From: Magnolia sinica | Lineage: Eukaryota; Streptophyta; Magnoliopsida; Magnoliales; Magnoliaceae | Assembly: GCF_029962835.1 (NCBI RefSeq) | Contig: NC_080591.1 | Coordinates: forward strand, 40,927,501-40,991,500 | Reading direction: 5' to 3' | Length of the DNA: 64,000 bases | Shown: in pieces, positions 44,574-56,442 of the stretch | Layout of the letters: every line of letters starts with the position of its first letter | How positions within the stretch are numbered: the first letter of the stretch is position 1 | Made by a program: the position numbers and the translations under genes | Notes under the pieces: generated by a model | Told to the model about the DNA's origin: nothing | Databases searched by the model: none | What the model saw: only the letters and a program-made list of their open reading frames with translations

Positions 44574-45860
44574 ATGCCGCCTGGGAGAGTGACTCGATCG
44601 ACTCCCGCTCCACCACATGAGACTCTCACCCCATTACCTACGACTCCTGCCCTACCACCTATGATCCCCACTCCACCACCAGAGATTTCTACTGCCCATC
44701 CTTAGGATGCAGCTCCTCTACCCGAGACCAGTGCGAATCCGACTATACCCATGAGTTCCTCCCAGTTACAGCAGATGTTGAGGGATATGAGGGCCGCCCT
44801 TCAGGGCCAGGGCAAGCAACCCATCGTTTCGCTAGCCCAGGCAGAGTAGGAGCACGCGAGCGCCCTTCTTCAAGAGTTCTGACAGCTCAATCCCCCCGCG
44901 TTTCCAGGTTGAGCCAGACCTGATAGTAGCTGAGAGATGGCGCTCCGATGTGGAGAAGATATTTAATACGATGGGATGTACGACCCAGTGACGAGTCCGA
45001 TTAGTAGTGTTCCTTCTCCAGGGTGGGGTTGAACACTGGTGGACATTAGTCTCCTGAGCAGCAGGCACCGATTTTGAGTGGACCTGAGAGGACTTGGTTG
45101 ATCAGTTTGACCGAAGGTATTTTCCTGATCACATCCGACGACAGCGAGTGTTGGAGTTCGAGGCCCTGGTGTAGGGTGATATGATAGTGGCTCAGTATAC
45201 AACTCATTTTGTAGCGCTGTCCAGATTCGCGCCATATCTGGTAGATGATGAGGAGAGGAGAGCCCACCATTTCGAGGACGGCTTGCGTTACGATCTTTGA
45301 CGCCGTGTTATTGGGCATGAGCTCCCGACTTTCGAGGAGGTGATATGAAAGGCCCAGGTTTTTGAGGCTGAGTGGGCCAGTTCTCAGAGTGATCATGGTC
45401 AGAGGAGAGATTGGAAGAGGCACTCTCCTTCCGGTGACTCCTAGCAGTATCGACCAAGTAGAGGCACATAGGTCGCCCAACATTCTGAGCGCTAGCAGCA
45501 CCGCCAATACCACCTCCAAGGCAGTTCACCGGCACCTGTTTTGGGTGTGGTGTGACGGGGCACCGTATCTGGGAGTGTCCCCTATCTTAGCAGCAGCAGT
45601 AGCCCAGAGGTTCACAGAAGCCTCCACCGCATCAGCAGCAGAGACCCCCACAGCAGCAGCGACAGTAGCCCCCACCATCGAGGCCCCCTTAGTAGCAACA
45701 CCAACACTAGCCTCCGAAGCCACAGTAGTAGAGGCAGCAGTTACAACTGCCTCAATGACAACAGTGGTAGTAGCACGCTCAGAGGGGACAAGCACCTCTT
45801 CAGCCGGCTAGGCTACATTCTACGCGGCTCAGCAGGATCCGCAGTCATCTGGAGGGGTTG
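44574..45860 (+). pseudogene. gag: Element D gag (broken)
   Basis: It starts MPPGRVTRSTPAPP (ATG at 44574) with a proline-rich N-terminus. A shift follows near 44880, and the capsid region then reads AERWRSDVEKIFNTMGCT, YFPDHIRRQRVLEFEAL, RFAPYLVDDEERRAHHFEDG and PTFEEV. Further on it is serine- and glutamine-rich around the expected zinc knuckle, of which only part can be seen. TAG stands for CAG at 44846-44848 and many later places. The alanine- and threonine-rich frame at 45362-45811 is an off-frame shadow of this repeat-rich part. Confidence 0.82.
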
Positions 45861-46380
45861 TCGAGGGTATACTTTTAGTCTCTACATGCATTACACGTGT
45901 GTTGTTTGATTCTGATGCATCACATTCCTTTTTTATCGAGATTTTTTGCTGATCGACTAGTTTACCGTTGGAGTCTGCTCGTGAGGGCTTATCAGTATCG
46001 ACTCCCTTGGGGAAGACTATAGTGTTGGGTCGATTTTGCTCATCTTACCTCATTCTAGTTGGGGATATCTTTTTGCCTGCTGATCTCTTTGCTTTGCCGA
46101 TGTCTGAGTTCGATGTTATCCTGGGCATGGATTAGCTTGCTGAGTACCACGCCATGTTGTACTGTTCTCTGAGGACAGTCACATTCTGTATACCTAGCTT
46201 GCTGCAGTTCCAGTTCATTAGTGAGCCCAGAGGAGAGCCATTATCTTGTATGATGTCGTGTGCCATAGAGGAGCCTATAGTCGTGAGCATCAGTCAGTTG
46301 CCTGTGGTTTGCAATTTTCTCAATATGTTCCAGGAGATTTCGGGATTACTATCTCACCGACACACAAAGTTTTAGATCGA
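45861..46380 (+). pseudogene. pro: Element D aspartic protease
   Basis: LFDSDASHSFF (45902 onward) is the chromovirus active site LFDSGASHSF with G changed to D. It continues with a LPLESAREG phrase, DVILGMD and the stop TAG where tryptophan (TGG) is usual. The change at the glycine and the stops make it inactive. Confidence 0.82.
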
Positions 46381-47130
46381 TCTCATGCCCGGTACCGCGC
46401 CTATTTCGAAGGCCCCATATCATATGACACCGTTGAAGTTGCGGGAACTACAGAAGCAGTTGGACGAGTTGCGTGAGTTAGGCTTTATCCGTCCAAGCAG
46501 TTCACCATGGGGAGTGCCGGTACTCTTCGTGAAGAAGAAGGATGGCTCGTTGAGGCTTTATGTGAACTACTGCGGGCTCAACAAGGTCACGATCAAGAGC
46601 ATATACTCGCTCCTGAGGATTGATGATTTTTTTTATCAACTGCAGGGTGCACAGTTCTTTTCAACTAGCGTTCCAGTTATCATCAAATTTGGGTCTGAGA
46701 GGACATTCTGAAGACGGCTTTCATGACATGTTATGGTCATTTTGAGTTTCAGGTCATGTCCTTTGGACTGACCAATGCGCCCGTAGTATTGATGCAGTTG
46801 ATGAACAAGGTCTTCGGCCCATATATCAATCAGTTTGTTGTAGTCTGCATCGATGACATTTTGATCTATTCGAGGACCTGTGAGGAGCACGAGCAGCACT
46901 TGGAGATTGCCTTGTAGACCCTCCGCGCACACTAGCTCTATGCGAAGCTGGAGAAGTGTGAGTTCTGGTAGGAGGAGGTGAAGTTCCTCAGTCATGTGGT
47001 GATGAAGGAGGGCATCACAGTAGACCCTTCGAAGGTCGAGGTATTGATTTAGTGGGGCCAGCCCACGAATGCGTCCGAGATCCGCAGTTTTTTTAGTTTG
47101 GCGGGCTATTACCAGCTATTCATTGAGGGC
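46381..47130 (+). pseudogene. rt: Element D reverse transcriptase
   Basis: [54 protein letters not shown] (family CVDYRxLNK), then a shift near 46680, then [19 protein letters not shown] and [13 protein letters not shown], where the catalytic DD pair is intact (about 46842-46872). Thumb: YAKLEKCEFW, stop, EEVKFLSHVV. Stops at 46916 and later stand at former glutamine codons. Confidence 0.9.
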
Positions 47131-47640
47131 TTCAGGTTGACTCGGAAGGGCGCAGAGTTTGTTTGGAGTGATGCTTGTAAGTGAGCATTTATGGAGTTGA
47201 AGGACCGCCTCATCTCCGCTCCTATCCTCATTCTTCCCTCTGGGAGTGATGGATTTATTATATTTACCGATTCCTCGCATATTGGTTTGGGTGCTGTCTT
47301 AATGCAGCACGGGAGACCAGTGGCCTTCGCATCTCGTTTGCTCAAGGTCCATGAGTAGAACTAACCAGGCATGATTTAGAGCTGACAGCAGTTGTCTTTG
47401 CACTAAAGCTGTGGAGGCACTATCTTTATGGGGTTAGGTTCGAGCTCTTTTCTGACTACAAGAGCTTGAAGTACCTCATCTCGTAGTCTAATTGAACATG
47501 AGATAGAGGCGCTAGATAGAGCTCTTAAAGGACTATGATTTCAATCTTCAGTACTACCCGGGTAAGGCGAACATGGTGGCAGATGCCCTCAGCCGTCAGT
47601 CACGAGGCATGTGGCGCATATGATGGTTTAGGAGTGGAGG
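47131..47640 (+). pseudogene. rnh: Element D RNase H
   Basis: SGSDGFIIFTDSSHIGLGAVLMQ holds the first aspartate (TDSS for TDAS), followed by GRPVAFASRLLK. Then, after shifts, [19 protein letters not shown] with the glutamate, [10 protein letters not shown] (family TDHKSLKYL), RWLELL-like and YYPGKANMVADALSRQS. It has several TAG stops and single-base losses near 47360 and 47490. Confidence 0.86.
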
Positions 47641-48960
47641 ATACTCGAGGATATAGCAGAGTATGATTTTGAGTTCAGTCTGTAGTCTTCTATCTTGCAG
47701 TTATCGAGCCTGTCAATTTAACCCTCTCTTGTCACAAGGGTGATCGAGGCTCAGCAGGCTGATGAATCGTTACAGAGTTATATGGCTGAGGCGGCATTTG
47801 AGAGTTAGTCAAATTTGTAGATTGGTTCTGATGGTGGACTTCGCTTCAGAGGCCGATTATGTGTCCCGGATATTCCTAAGTTACGCAGAGATCTTATGAC
47901 CGAGGCATATCGATCGCGGTTTTCTATCCACCCCGGCTCGACGAAGATGTATCGTGACATGAGGCGACAGTATTTTTAGGCGGGGATGAAGCTATAGATC
48001 ACCAATTGCATGGCCAAGTGTGACACATGCTAGTGTGTCAAGGCCAATCATCAGGGACTCCCTAGTCTATTGCAACTGTTGAGCGTCCCAATGTGGAAGT
48101 GAGAGCACGCGTCGACAAATTTCATTATGGGTTAGCCGAGGACTCAACGCAGTCATAACACCATCTAGCTTGTTATGGATCGTCTGACGAAGTCTGAACA
48201 TTTTCTCGCGATGCATGCAATTTGGTCCATGGACCGGCTTACGAGGTTATTCATCGAGGAGATTGTGAGACTACATGGCATTTCAGTCTCGATCGTTTCT
48301 AACTGAGACCCGAGGTTTATATCTCAGCTTTGGGGGAGCTTCTAGAGAGCGATGGGGACTGATTTGTAGCTTAAGCATATCATCCGTAGACCAAGAGGGT
48401 CAACTAGATCTTTAAGGATATGCTTCCAGCCTGCGCGATTGATTTTAGGGGTAGCTGGGATGAGCATCTGCGATTGCCTTTGGCTGAGTTCGCATACAAC
48501 AACAGCTATTAGGTGACCATTGGCATGACTCCTTTTAAGGCACTATATGGCATACCGTGCAGATCACCGAGTTGTTAGACTGAGATTGGAGAGTGCTGTC
48601 TCCTAAGTCTTGAGCTTGTGCAGCAGACATCAAAGGCTATCGATATCATCAGGCAGAGAATGCGCATAGCTCAGAGCCGGCAGAAGAGTTTTATTAATCG
48701 CCGACATCATCCCTTAGAGTTTGTTGTAGGAGACCATGTGTATCTCAAGGTCTAGCCTATGAAGGGTGTAATTCGATTTAGAGCGAAGGGCAAGCTTGTC
48801 CCGAGGTTCATCGGACCTTCTGAGATCACTGGGCGCGTTAGTGTCGTGGCCTATCGGCTTGCCTTACCATCTCAGTTATCTGGAGTCCACAACATTTTCC
48901 ATGTCTCTATGTTGAGGAAGTATGGGTCAGACATCGTTCCTGTTATTGATTGGTAGCCGT
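47641..48960 (+). pseudogene. int: Element D integrase
   Basis: The zinc-finger region has YRDMRRQYF and CDTC. The first core aspartate should lie in MDFITGLP, here TNFIMG*P (about 48115-48140): aspartate changed to asparagine. The second should be SDRDPRF, here SN*DPRF (about 48295-48320): again asparagine. The C-terminal GPSEITGRVSVVAYRLALP and VHNIFHVSMLRKY (48820-48920) are well kept. Both aspartate losses and most stops are G-to-A or C-to-T changes. Confidence 0.86.
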
Positions 48961-49150
48961 TAGAGGTTCATGAGGACCCTTCCTATATTAAGCAGCCAGT
49001 TCGCATCCTCGATCAGAAGGAGCAAGTCCTCCAGACCAAGGTCATTCCATTGGTGAATGTTCAGTGGGGTCACCATTCTATTGAGAGGCTTCTTGGGAGC
49101 GTGAGGTCAAGATTCAAGAGCGCTACCCCCATCTCTTTGATGATTGATTA
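48961..49150 (+). pseudogene. Element D chromodomain remnant
   Basis: HEDPSYIKQPVRILDQKEQ, then KVIPLVNVQWGHHS, then the expected EEASWERE segment disrupted by a short deletion, then a shifted YPHLF-like end. Such chromodomains at the integrase end are the mark of chromoviruses and are thought to guide insertion to methylated histones. Confidence 0.78.
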
Positions 49151-49247
49151 TGTGCTGTATTTTGTATGCTGTCTCTGATTTTATATGATGATGTTATGTT
49201 TCTTTTTCCTTTTGAGTTATGTCTAGTTGCGATGATTGTGTAAATTT

Positions 49248-49279
49248 TGAGGATGAAATTTTTATTATGTGGGAAGAGT
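49248..49279 (+). promoter_or_regulatory. Polypurine tract of D
   Basis: TGAGGATGAAATTTTTATTA then TGTGGGAAGAGT, directly before TGTAAGACCC of the 3' LTR. Confidence 0.75.
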
Positions 49280-50916
49280 TGTAAGACCCGTATCATAGTC
49301 CGTACCATTCCGTAGATTCCCACGATCATCCCTGTTGAATTCCAGCAACCTGTGACCTGTAATCAGCATTTGCACGTGACCCTGAGTCACACACTGTCAA
49401 CCTAAGTTGACTCAACCCAAGACTTGTACCCTAGCAACTGCGTGGTCGTCGTGGTTCTGATGCCGCATCTCATGCGCCGAGGCGATATCGAGGCCAAGAG
49501 ATATGAGCCCAAGTTCAGTTTGAGGAAAACCCCGCACATTTGCAATTTCGAGAGAATCTCTACTCTAATGTCACCTCAATCAATCAATCAATCCCATTAA
49601 GGGTCAAGTGCATGTCAAGTGCACATCACTTCACACCCCATCCCCAAGCAACCCCATAAGTTAACAATCCCTTACACAACCCATACCCCTCTTATACAAA
49701 CTACCCCAAAAGTCAACAAATCTCTTACACACCCATCACTCACCTCACCCATCACTCCATCACCCATCCCTCTCTCTCCTTACAACCCTCTCTCTCATTT
49801 CTCAAACCCATTTCCAAGCAACCAAAGAATCCCTCGTCCAAGCTCTCCCAAATCTCCATGAGAGAGTTTTGTGTGTGGCCCACTTCCTACCCTCTCATCT
49901 CCCATCTCAACCCTTCATTCTTCATCATCTTCCGTTGAGATTGAAGCCAAGGAGTTCGGCGTTCCATTGCACCAAGAAGAAGTGGATGGTGGGTGAACTT
50001 AGACCCACATTTGCATTTTTATTTTTGTAATTTAAGGGCCCACATATGGTGGGACCCACCTTGATGTATGCTTGTGTCCATGAGGGGCCCATAGTGGCGG
50101 GGCCCCTTTTTCATCTCCGATCTCTCTTCGTTCTCTCTCTCTCTCTATGATCAGTGGCCCACCTATGATGTGTGTATTCTATCCATGTCGTCCAACAAGT
50201 GGGCCACTTCAATTCCAATTTGGTGCCTGCATGACTGGATGGTTACACAGGCCCGGATGGAAGGGAAAAATAAATATCAGTTTGATCCAAATCTAGTGGC
50301 CCGCTACGTGGGACCACCTTGATGTATGTGCATCATCTAGCACCGTCCAGCTTGTTGGACGGTGGCTGGATGCTGGATATGTATTATATAAATATATGTA
50401 TATATATGGTATGTATATATTACAATATTATATTATATTATAAATATATAATATGATATAATATTATACTATATATATAAGGTATATATGTATATGCATA
50501 CAGATGTATATCTGTACGTGTGGGCCCCATGTGGGACCCACCTGTTTCATGAAAGGGGATGCACTGTGTACAACAACTATATAACTACTGTATTGACGTT
50601 GCCCAGCAACGTAGGACCCACCTTGGCATTTGTAGTATATCCCCACCGTCCATGGGCTAGGATGGTGGGTCTGATCGTGATGTGTGAGTGTTACATACAC
50701 ACCATCCATCGGTTTTAAAACCAAACTGTCCATCTGCCAGGGACACGGGTCCACCTTCTGATTAGCGTCAGCAACTTCTGTGGGACCCACGTGATGTATT
50801 TGTGCATCCAAGTTGTCCAGATGGTGGGACCCACCTGGTGATTAACATCAACAAGTTCTGTGAGACCCACATGATGTATATGAACATTCCAGCTGTCCTG
50901 ATAGTGGGACCCGCTG

Positions 50917-51065
50917 CTGGACAATGTTTGGATGGTGCTGACACACCTAGACAATGTTTGGATTATGTTGATGCACCTGGACAATGTTTGGATGGTGCTA
51001 ATGCACCTGGACAATGTTTGGATAGTGCTGATGCACCTGGACAAGTTTGGAAGGTGCTGATTTAT
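50917..51065. repeat. 30-bp tandem array (CTGGACAATGTTTGGATGG) in D 3' LTR
   Basis: Five consecutive units with period 30; the 5' LTR has only two at 42113-42180. Confidence 0.88.
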
Positions 51066-51259
51066 ATGGACAATGTTTGGGCAATGCTGGTCATCATTAA
51101 TGGGCCATGTGCCCCATGGATTGATAGTGTACAGTGATACACATGTTACACCTAGAACTATTGAAATGATTTTGGTGTGGTCTAAGCCCACTTAAGGACC
51201 ATTGGTGCAGCCCATCCATGAGGCCATCATGATGTATTTTGGCCCATGGGCGGGGCCCA

Positions 51260-51620
51260 CCTGTTTGTCTTGTTAGGCCCATGTCGCGTGGCCCATTTAA
51301 TGTAATCAAGGCCTAGATATGTGGCCCATTTATTGTATATGAGGCCCACACATGAGGCCCATGGTGATCCATTTAAGGCCCATTGCGATAGGTTGGAGAC
51401 CCAATGGGACGAGGCCCATTGTGTTGTATCCGAGGCCCATGGGTGTGGCCCATTGAGATGTATCTAAGGCCCATGGGCGAGACCCAATACGATGTATTCA
51501 AGGCCCATGGACGAGGCCCATTGTGATGTATTCGAGGTCCATGGGCATGGCACATTGTGATTCATTTGAGGCCCTTGAATGAAGCCCAATGCGATGTATG
51601 TGAGGCCCATGATGGAGGCC
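51260..51620. repeat. Degenerate ~33-bp GAGGCCCAT array in D 3' LTR
   Basis: The counterpart of 42395-42740, one unit shorter (the ATTTAATGAGGCCC piece is missing near 51375). Confidence 0.8.
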
Positions 51621-53284
51621 CAATGTAATGTCTGTGTGGCCGTTACATTTTGTATGAATCCCTTATGTGGGCCACCCCTTAGGAGCAATACTGTTTAAAT
51701 GTCCACATTGATGGGTAATGATGGTTAGATGTCCTCATTGTGACCTTCCCTTAGGCCTTGTTAGGCCCATTCGCATCATTCTCTAAGTGGGTTGACCCTA
51801 ATTATTGAGCCCCATTTGCATGACACATCTATTCTCATTAGGCTATCCCAAGATGTTGGGCCCCCATTGGTTATTAGTGGGATTACTTTTTTAATTTTAG
51901 AGTCCATTTAGGACTCATTTGGGCCCCCCAGGGCATCTAGTGGGCCATGCAATATTATGGTAAAGGAACCCTTTTTGGATCCCTAGGTTTGTGAGTTGGC
52001 CGCCTAGGCCCAACCTTGATATAAGGGGTGGGGGTACATGATCATCATATAATATGCTTAGTATAGATCCATGATACATGTCCATACGCATCATCTTCAT
52101 GCTTGTGATGAGAAGAGTGATTGATCATCGCATATGCCTTTGTGCAGATTGTTATGGGACTCCCTGGTAAGGGGAGTTGCCCACATGAGCGCATGGTATG
52201 CGTATGATTATTGTATGACTGGATTGCGTGATTCATGCATCTCGCATTGTGTGACATATATACTGTATGCCCTAGTGACATTAGGACCTTTGCCTCCACA
52301 GGCATATCATGGTTGGCAGGATTGGACACCGTAAATCTTATTTTATATGGGGTGCTATAGATATCCCTGGGTGAAATTCCCTAAACCCTTATGGTACTAA
52401 GAGGTTGTTCCAACGTATAGACTGAGTGGATGCATGAGCGCTGAGTGCCGATTACCAAAAGGTCACGCTTTCCACTGTGCCGTGGTCAGTTGGAAGGGGG
52501 TGCGACCTTACCCACCCGAGAGGAGGGGGCAAAGCTAGACTGAGTTTGACCAGATCGAGGAATGGGTCCACTATCGATGAGTTGAGCCCGATATTGGTAG
52601 AAGGATAGTGAAGTCTCTTCTACTCACCTTGTTACACGCGATAGGGCGACAATCTGGCTTGGAGTGTACTGGACCGTGATGATATTCCAGAGTTGAATTG
52701 TATTGATTTGTGGACTTACATGAGGATTGATATGCTTGAATTGCATCTTGCATCGCATGACCTTGGTATGGGTGACATCATTCATGCCTTGCATCGCATG
52801 ACCTTAGTACGGCCAATAGTATTCACGTATTCATCAACATATTCCGCATTACTCTGATATTGCATAATTATATTATTATATTGTGCACACACTTTCACCA
52901 CCCTCTAAGCTTTCCATAAGCTTATGCATGACCGTCGCGTACAGGTGATGTTGGATCGCAGCAGCGCTGAAGCTTAAGCACGTGGCAGATCATCTTGGAC
53001 CTTTTATCTATCATCATTATATTTCCCTTTATACGCATTGTACCTATAAGTTTTTGATTATAGTGGAAATGTGATGGAGTTTTTGGTTGTTGTTTGTGGG
53101 TTATGCCTTTAGTTATGCTTATTATGAATCATACTGACATTGAAAATCCTCCTTGTAGGATCCTAGGATCGGAACCTGGTAAATTGGTGCTAGGAGCCGA
53201 GAATGGGGTACTATAGAGGCTGTTGGCGCCGGATTCGGCGATCAGCAATTTTGTGAGCCCAGTTTCCGAGTTTGGGGTGTGACA

Positions 53285-53289
53285 GGTTA
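53285..53289. repeat. Right target-site duplication GGTTA of element D
   Basis: It pairs with GGTCA at 40501-40505. Confidence 0.85.
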
Positions 53290-53700
53290 ATTCCCTTGAG
53301 GTCCACAATCGACCATCTAAGGGCTCCCTTATGCTCAATAAGAGTAAAGATGAGCATATTCTCTTGTTCCTTCTTAAGGTGGGAAGAAATCACCATTGGG
53401 TATGTCTCATCTTGACCTAAATAGACATATTTCAAATCAAAGGACAAAGGTTTTAGGTCAAGCTTCGGTGCCTTGAGGTTAGACAGTAGAGGCACTACAT
53501 CAGTTTGGGGTAATTCTTCAAATTGTGGCCTCCACTGGTTAACTTCAAGTATCGGCACGGTATCCAGCATGGTCCCCATCTCCTTAATCATATCATCATC
53601 AAAATCATGGGAGTGGGCCAGGCACGTCTCAAGAGGGTCAGAGGATAAGATTAGAAGCGTTCTATCTTCAATGAAAGAATCAATGACGTTATTATCTTAG
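53290..53700 (-). pseudogene. Element A protease-RT spacer
   Basis: An open frame (53591 into D) with PILEVNQWRPQFEELPQTDV, LKYVYLGQDETYPMVISSHL and HKGALRWSIVDLKGIN, like B at 10590-10880. D interrupts it right after LKGIN. Confidence 0.85.
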
Positions 53701-54200
53701 GAATCATCTTCATCCTCTAACTGTTTGCCCTAATTAAAAAAGATATTTAATTCTAAAGTCATATTCCCAAAAGACATACTCATGACTCCATTCCTACAAT
53801 TAATGATTGCGTTTGATGTGGCGAGGAATGGGTGAGCAAGAATAATAGGAATTTGAATGCTCGTGTCCATGATGGGTTGAGTGTCCAAGACGATAAAATC
53901 TACTGGGTAGTAGAATTTATCGACCTGGACCAACAAATCCTCAATTATCCCACTCGATACATGAACTTAGTGATTAGTAAGTTGTAATGTGGTCCGGGTG
54001 GGTTTTAGTTCACCTATCCCTAGTTGCTCGTAGACCGAGTATGAGATCAGATTTACGCTCGCTCCTAAGTCATCAAGTGCGTACACGATCCAGTAGTTCC
54101 CAATTATGCAAGCAATGGTTGGGTTACTGGGATCTTTGTACTTTTGTGGCACATCTTATTTTAGGATGGCACTCACTTTTTTAGTTAAAAAGATTTTCTT
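53701..54200 (-). pseudogene. pro: Element A aspartic protease
   Basis: PQKYKDPSNPTIACIIGNY, then DDLGASVNLISYSVYEQLG with the active-site DLG-A-S (about 54040-54075), LQLTNH, then a stop, RGIIEDLLVQVDKFYYPVDF and ILAHPFLATSNAIINCRNG. There is one frame change near 53940-53970. The catalytic aspartate is intact. Confidence 0.83.
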
Positions 54201-55968
54201 TTGAATATTCTGTCATCTTTTAGTCATACATAAGTCTTTCAGAAATTTGATATATGAAGGTATTTGTTTAACTACATCTAGTAGAGGAATATTGACCTTC
54301 ACTAGCTTAAGCATCTCTAGAATGTCCTGAGAGTTAGAGAGAGGTTTTGATGTTATCAACCATTGGGGGAATGGTGCAATCGTCTTGCCTTGGAGTTCTG
54401 GTACTAATTCTTATGGAGCAGTGCTAGGTTTATCATTGTTGTCCTCTTCCAGGTCCTTAGACTTTTCAGCTCTAACCGGAATAGTTTTGTCTATGGTTTT
54501 TCCACTCCTAAGAGTGGTGATAGACTTGGCTTGCTCCATTTGATTTGAAGAGCTTGGATCACTAATTTCGTATTGCAATTTTGGATTGGGAAGAGGTTGA
54601 ACCAGTAGGATCCCTTTCTCCCCAATTGAATTTTTTATCTCATGCTCTTATATGGCCTTTGAAAGGTCTTGAAGGGTTTGCAATATACTCTGATTAATAA
54701 GCTTATGGTTTTGAATATGACCGGATCCTCTTAAGGTTTCCCTTGATTCAAGAATTGGTTAGGGATTCCTTGAGGAGTAGCAGTTTATCCATTCCTTCAA
54801 CTAAAGTTCGGATGATTTCTCCAACTAGGATTGTATGTGTTAGAGATAGATCCATTAAAAGGTCTTTGGTAGTTTTTCACAGCATTCGATTGCTTGTTCA
54901 ATGCCTCTTGAAAAGCAGGTATCGTGGGCAATGTTCAGTTGTATGTATGTTGCAAGCACATATACTGCAAACAACTTCCTTAGCCTTATCCTTCTTAAGT
55001 TCCATGGCCTCGACCTTCCTTGCGAGACAGGCCACTTTAGCATTTAAATCATCATCCTCTTTTAGCAAATATATCCCATCCCTCTCCCTTGCTTGAGTAG
55101 GCTTAGATGTGGTGCTAAGTTTTAGGGGAAATGTCCTATGATTGTGCGGTTTCAGTGAGTTTGTTAAAGTAATCCCACACCTCATCGACATTTTTATTTA
55201 TGAACTCCCCATTGCACATCGTCTCAACGAATTGGCACATGGAAGATGCCAGTCCATCATGGAAGAAAGTTGTTATGTGCCACGTTTCAAAACTGTGTTG
55301 GGGGCATGAACTGACGAGATCCTTAAACCACTCCCAACATTGGAAGAATGTTTCATCTTCCTTTTAGGTGAAGTTCATGATTGACTTCCTGATGTTGTTT
55401 GTCTTATGGTATGGAAATAAATTTTTTATGAACTCCATCATGTCATTCCATGTGCCAATAGATCGCAGACATAGTGAGTGCAACCACGTCTTAGCTTTTT
55501 CTTTCAAGGAGAAAGGAAAGAGTTTTAGCCTAAGCGTGTCCACAGACACGTTAGGAAAGTATAAAGTGGCTATAATATTGTCAAACTCTTGGAAGTGTAG
55601 GTATGAACTTTTAGATTCAAGTCCAAGGAACTTTGGAAGGAGTTGGAATACTCGAGGCTTGATATCCATGTTTCCTAAAAAAACCATACAGGAAGGGGTG
55701 CACACCCCTGCCGGTTGTAAATAATCTCACAAAGTACGAGGTGGGGGTGCATGATGCACCTCGTTCTCATCCTGGGCTTCCACAACTGACTGTTGTGGTT
55801 TCCTCGCTGGTTGATTGGCAGTCATAACCTCAATTGACTCTGAGGATCTCGAGTGATGTCTAATCCTATGATGGATAGATAACCCCTTAACTAATCCTCC
55901 AATAACCCCTCAACCAATCTTCCTTCACTCAAAAGACGTCGAGTATTATCACGGACCCACTTGGGCAT
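54201..55968 (-). pseudogene. gag: Element A gag (broken)
   Basis: The likely start is the ATG at 55966-55968 (MPKWVRDNTRRLLSEG), matching B at 8179. Capsid blocks: YLHFQEFDNIIATLYFPNV, LHSLCLRSIGTWNDMMEF, YHKTNNIRKSIMNF, then stop, EDETFFQCWEWFKDLVSS-like and FFHDGLASSMCQFVETMCN-like in shifted frames, and the zinc knuckle CSICACNIHTTEHC (about 54935-54980). The region 54201-54700 is a degraded spacer. Frame breaks lie near 55360, 55200 and 54900. Confidence 0.85.
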
Positions 55969-56365
55969 GAAACACTCTCAGCCCTCTTAATTCAGAATCT
56001 AACCTAAGCCTAAAAAGAAAGAACCCTAAAGCAATGAGAAACTAGAAATAAAAAGAGGGAGAATTAGGAAAGAGGTTACCAAATTAGAAGTTTCTATGTT
56101 AAGATCCTGCAAAATAGAAAAAGGAAAGTGAATTAGTTTCTAAAAAAAAAAAAGGAAAGCAACCTAGCTTCTAAGAACGAAAACGGAAAGTTTCTAAAAA
56201 GGAAAGTTTTTAAAAATAAATTAGGAAAGATCTATCCTAGAATTAGAAAGTAAGTTTCTAAAATTATTTAGAAAAAACCCTAGCCTAAAAATAGAAAGTA
56301 GAAAAATCCTAGTCTTAACCTAATTCCAAAACTAGTCAATCTTAGAGAAACGTAACCGTTAATCC
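55969..56365 (-). other. Element A leader
   Basis: No ORF. On the plus strand it is rich in GAAAGTTTCTAAAAA-like phrases, the complement of the TTTCTAATTTTAG phrases of B's leader. Confidence 0.55.
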
Positions 56366-56386
56366 CCGAAAATAGTGCCAAAAACT
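56362..56386 (-). promoter_or_regulatory. Primer-binding site of A (decayed tRNA-Asp-like)
   Basis: The minus strand reads AGTTTTTGGCACTATTTTCG then GGGAT after the LTR: the same site as in B and C, with more changes. Confidence 0.7.
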
Positions 56387-56427
56387 TATTGACAACCCCA
56401 AGTGTAAGGTCACGATGTAGTAATAAT

Positions 56428-56442
56428 CTCGGTGAGACCGAG
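56428..56442 (-). promoter_or_regulatory. U5 hairpin, A right LTR
   Basis: CTCGGTGAGACCGAG: a perfect 5-bp stem and 5-nt loop near the LTR end; also found unchanged in the solo LTR at 1306-1320. Confidence 0.45.

Larger units (their letters stand above)
40506..53284 (+). mobile_element. Del/Tekay chromovirus D (Ty3/gypsy)
   Basis: 12.78 kb: LTRs 40506-44399 and 49280-53284, a Met-type primer site, gag, protease, RT, RNase H, integrase and a chromodomain remnant in gypsy order. The long LTRs and domain types fit the Del/Tekay lineage. TSD GGTCA/GGTTA. All genes carry many stops, mostly TAG in place of CAG, so it is dead. It inserted into A only 149 bp from E. Confidence 0.93.
49280..53284 (+). 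repeat. Element D 3' LTR (4.0 kb)
   Basis: It starts TGTAAGACCCGTATC and ends TTGGGGTGTGACA. It is longer than the 5' copy in part because of three more 30-bp units at 50917-51065. Confidence 0.93.

Noticed and set aside
45362-45811. 149-codon alanine- and threonine-rich frame
   Set aside because: An off-frame reading of the CAG-rich end of D gag; the opposite strand is open here too because of the repeats.
50715-51191. 158-codon minus-strand frame with a 10-residue repeat
   Set aside because: The repeat is the 30-bp DNA array of the LTR; the 5' LTR does not keep the frame.
30957-53284. One giant element with inverted ends (left and right ends are inverted copies)
   Set aside because: The inverted match comes from two separate Del-like insertions. 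Each has its own duplication, and 149 bp of element A lies between them.
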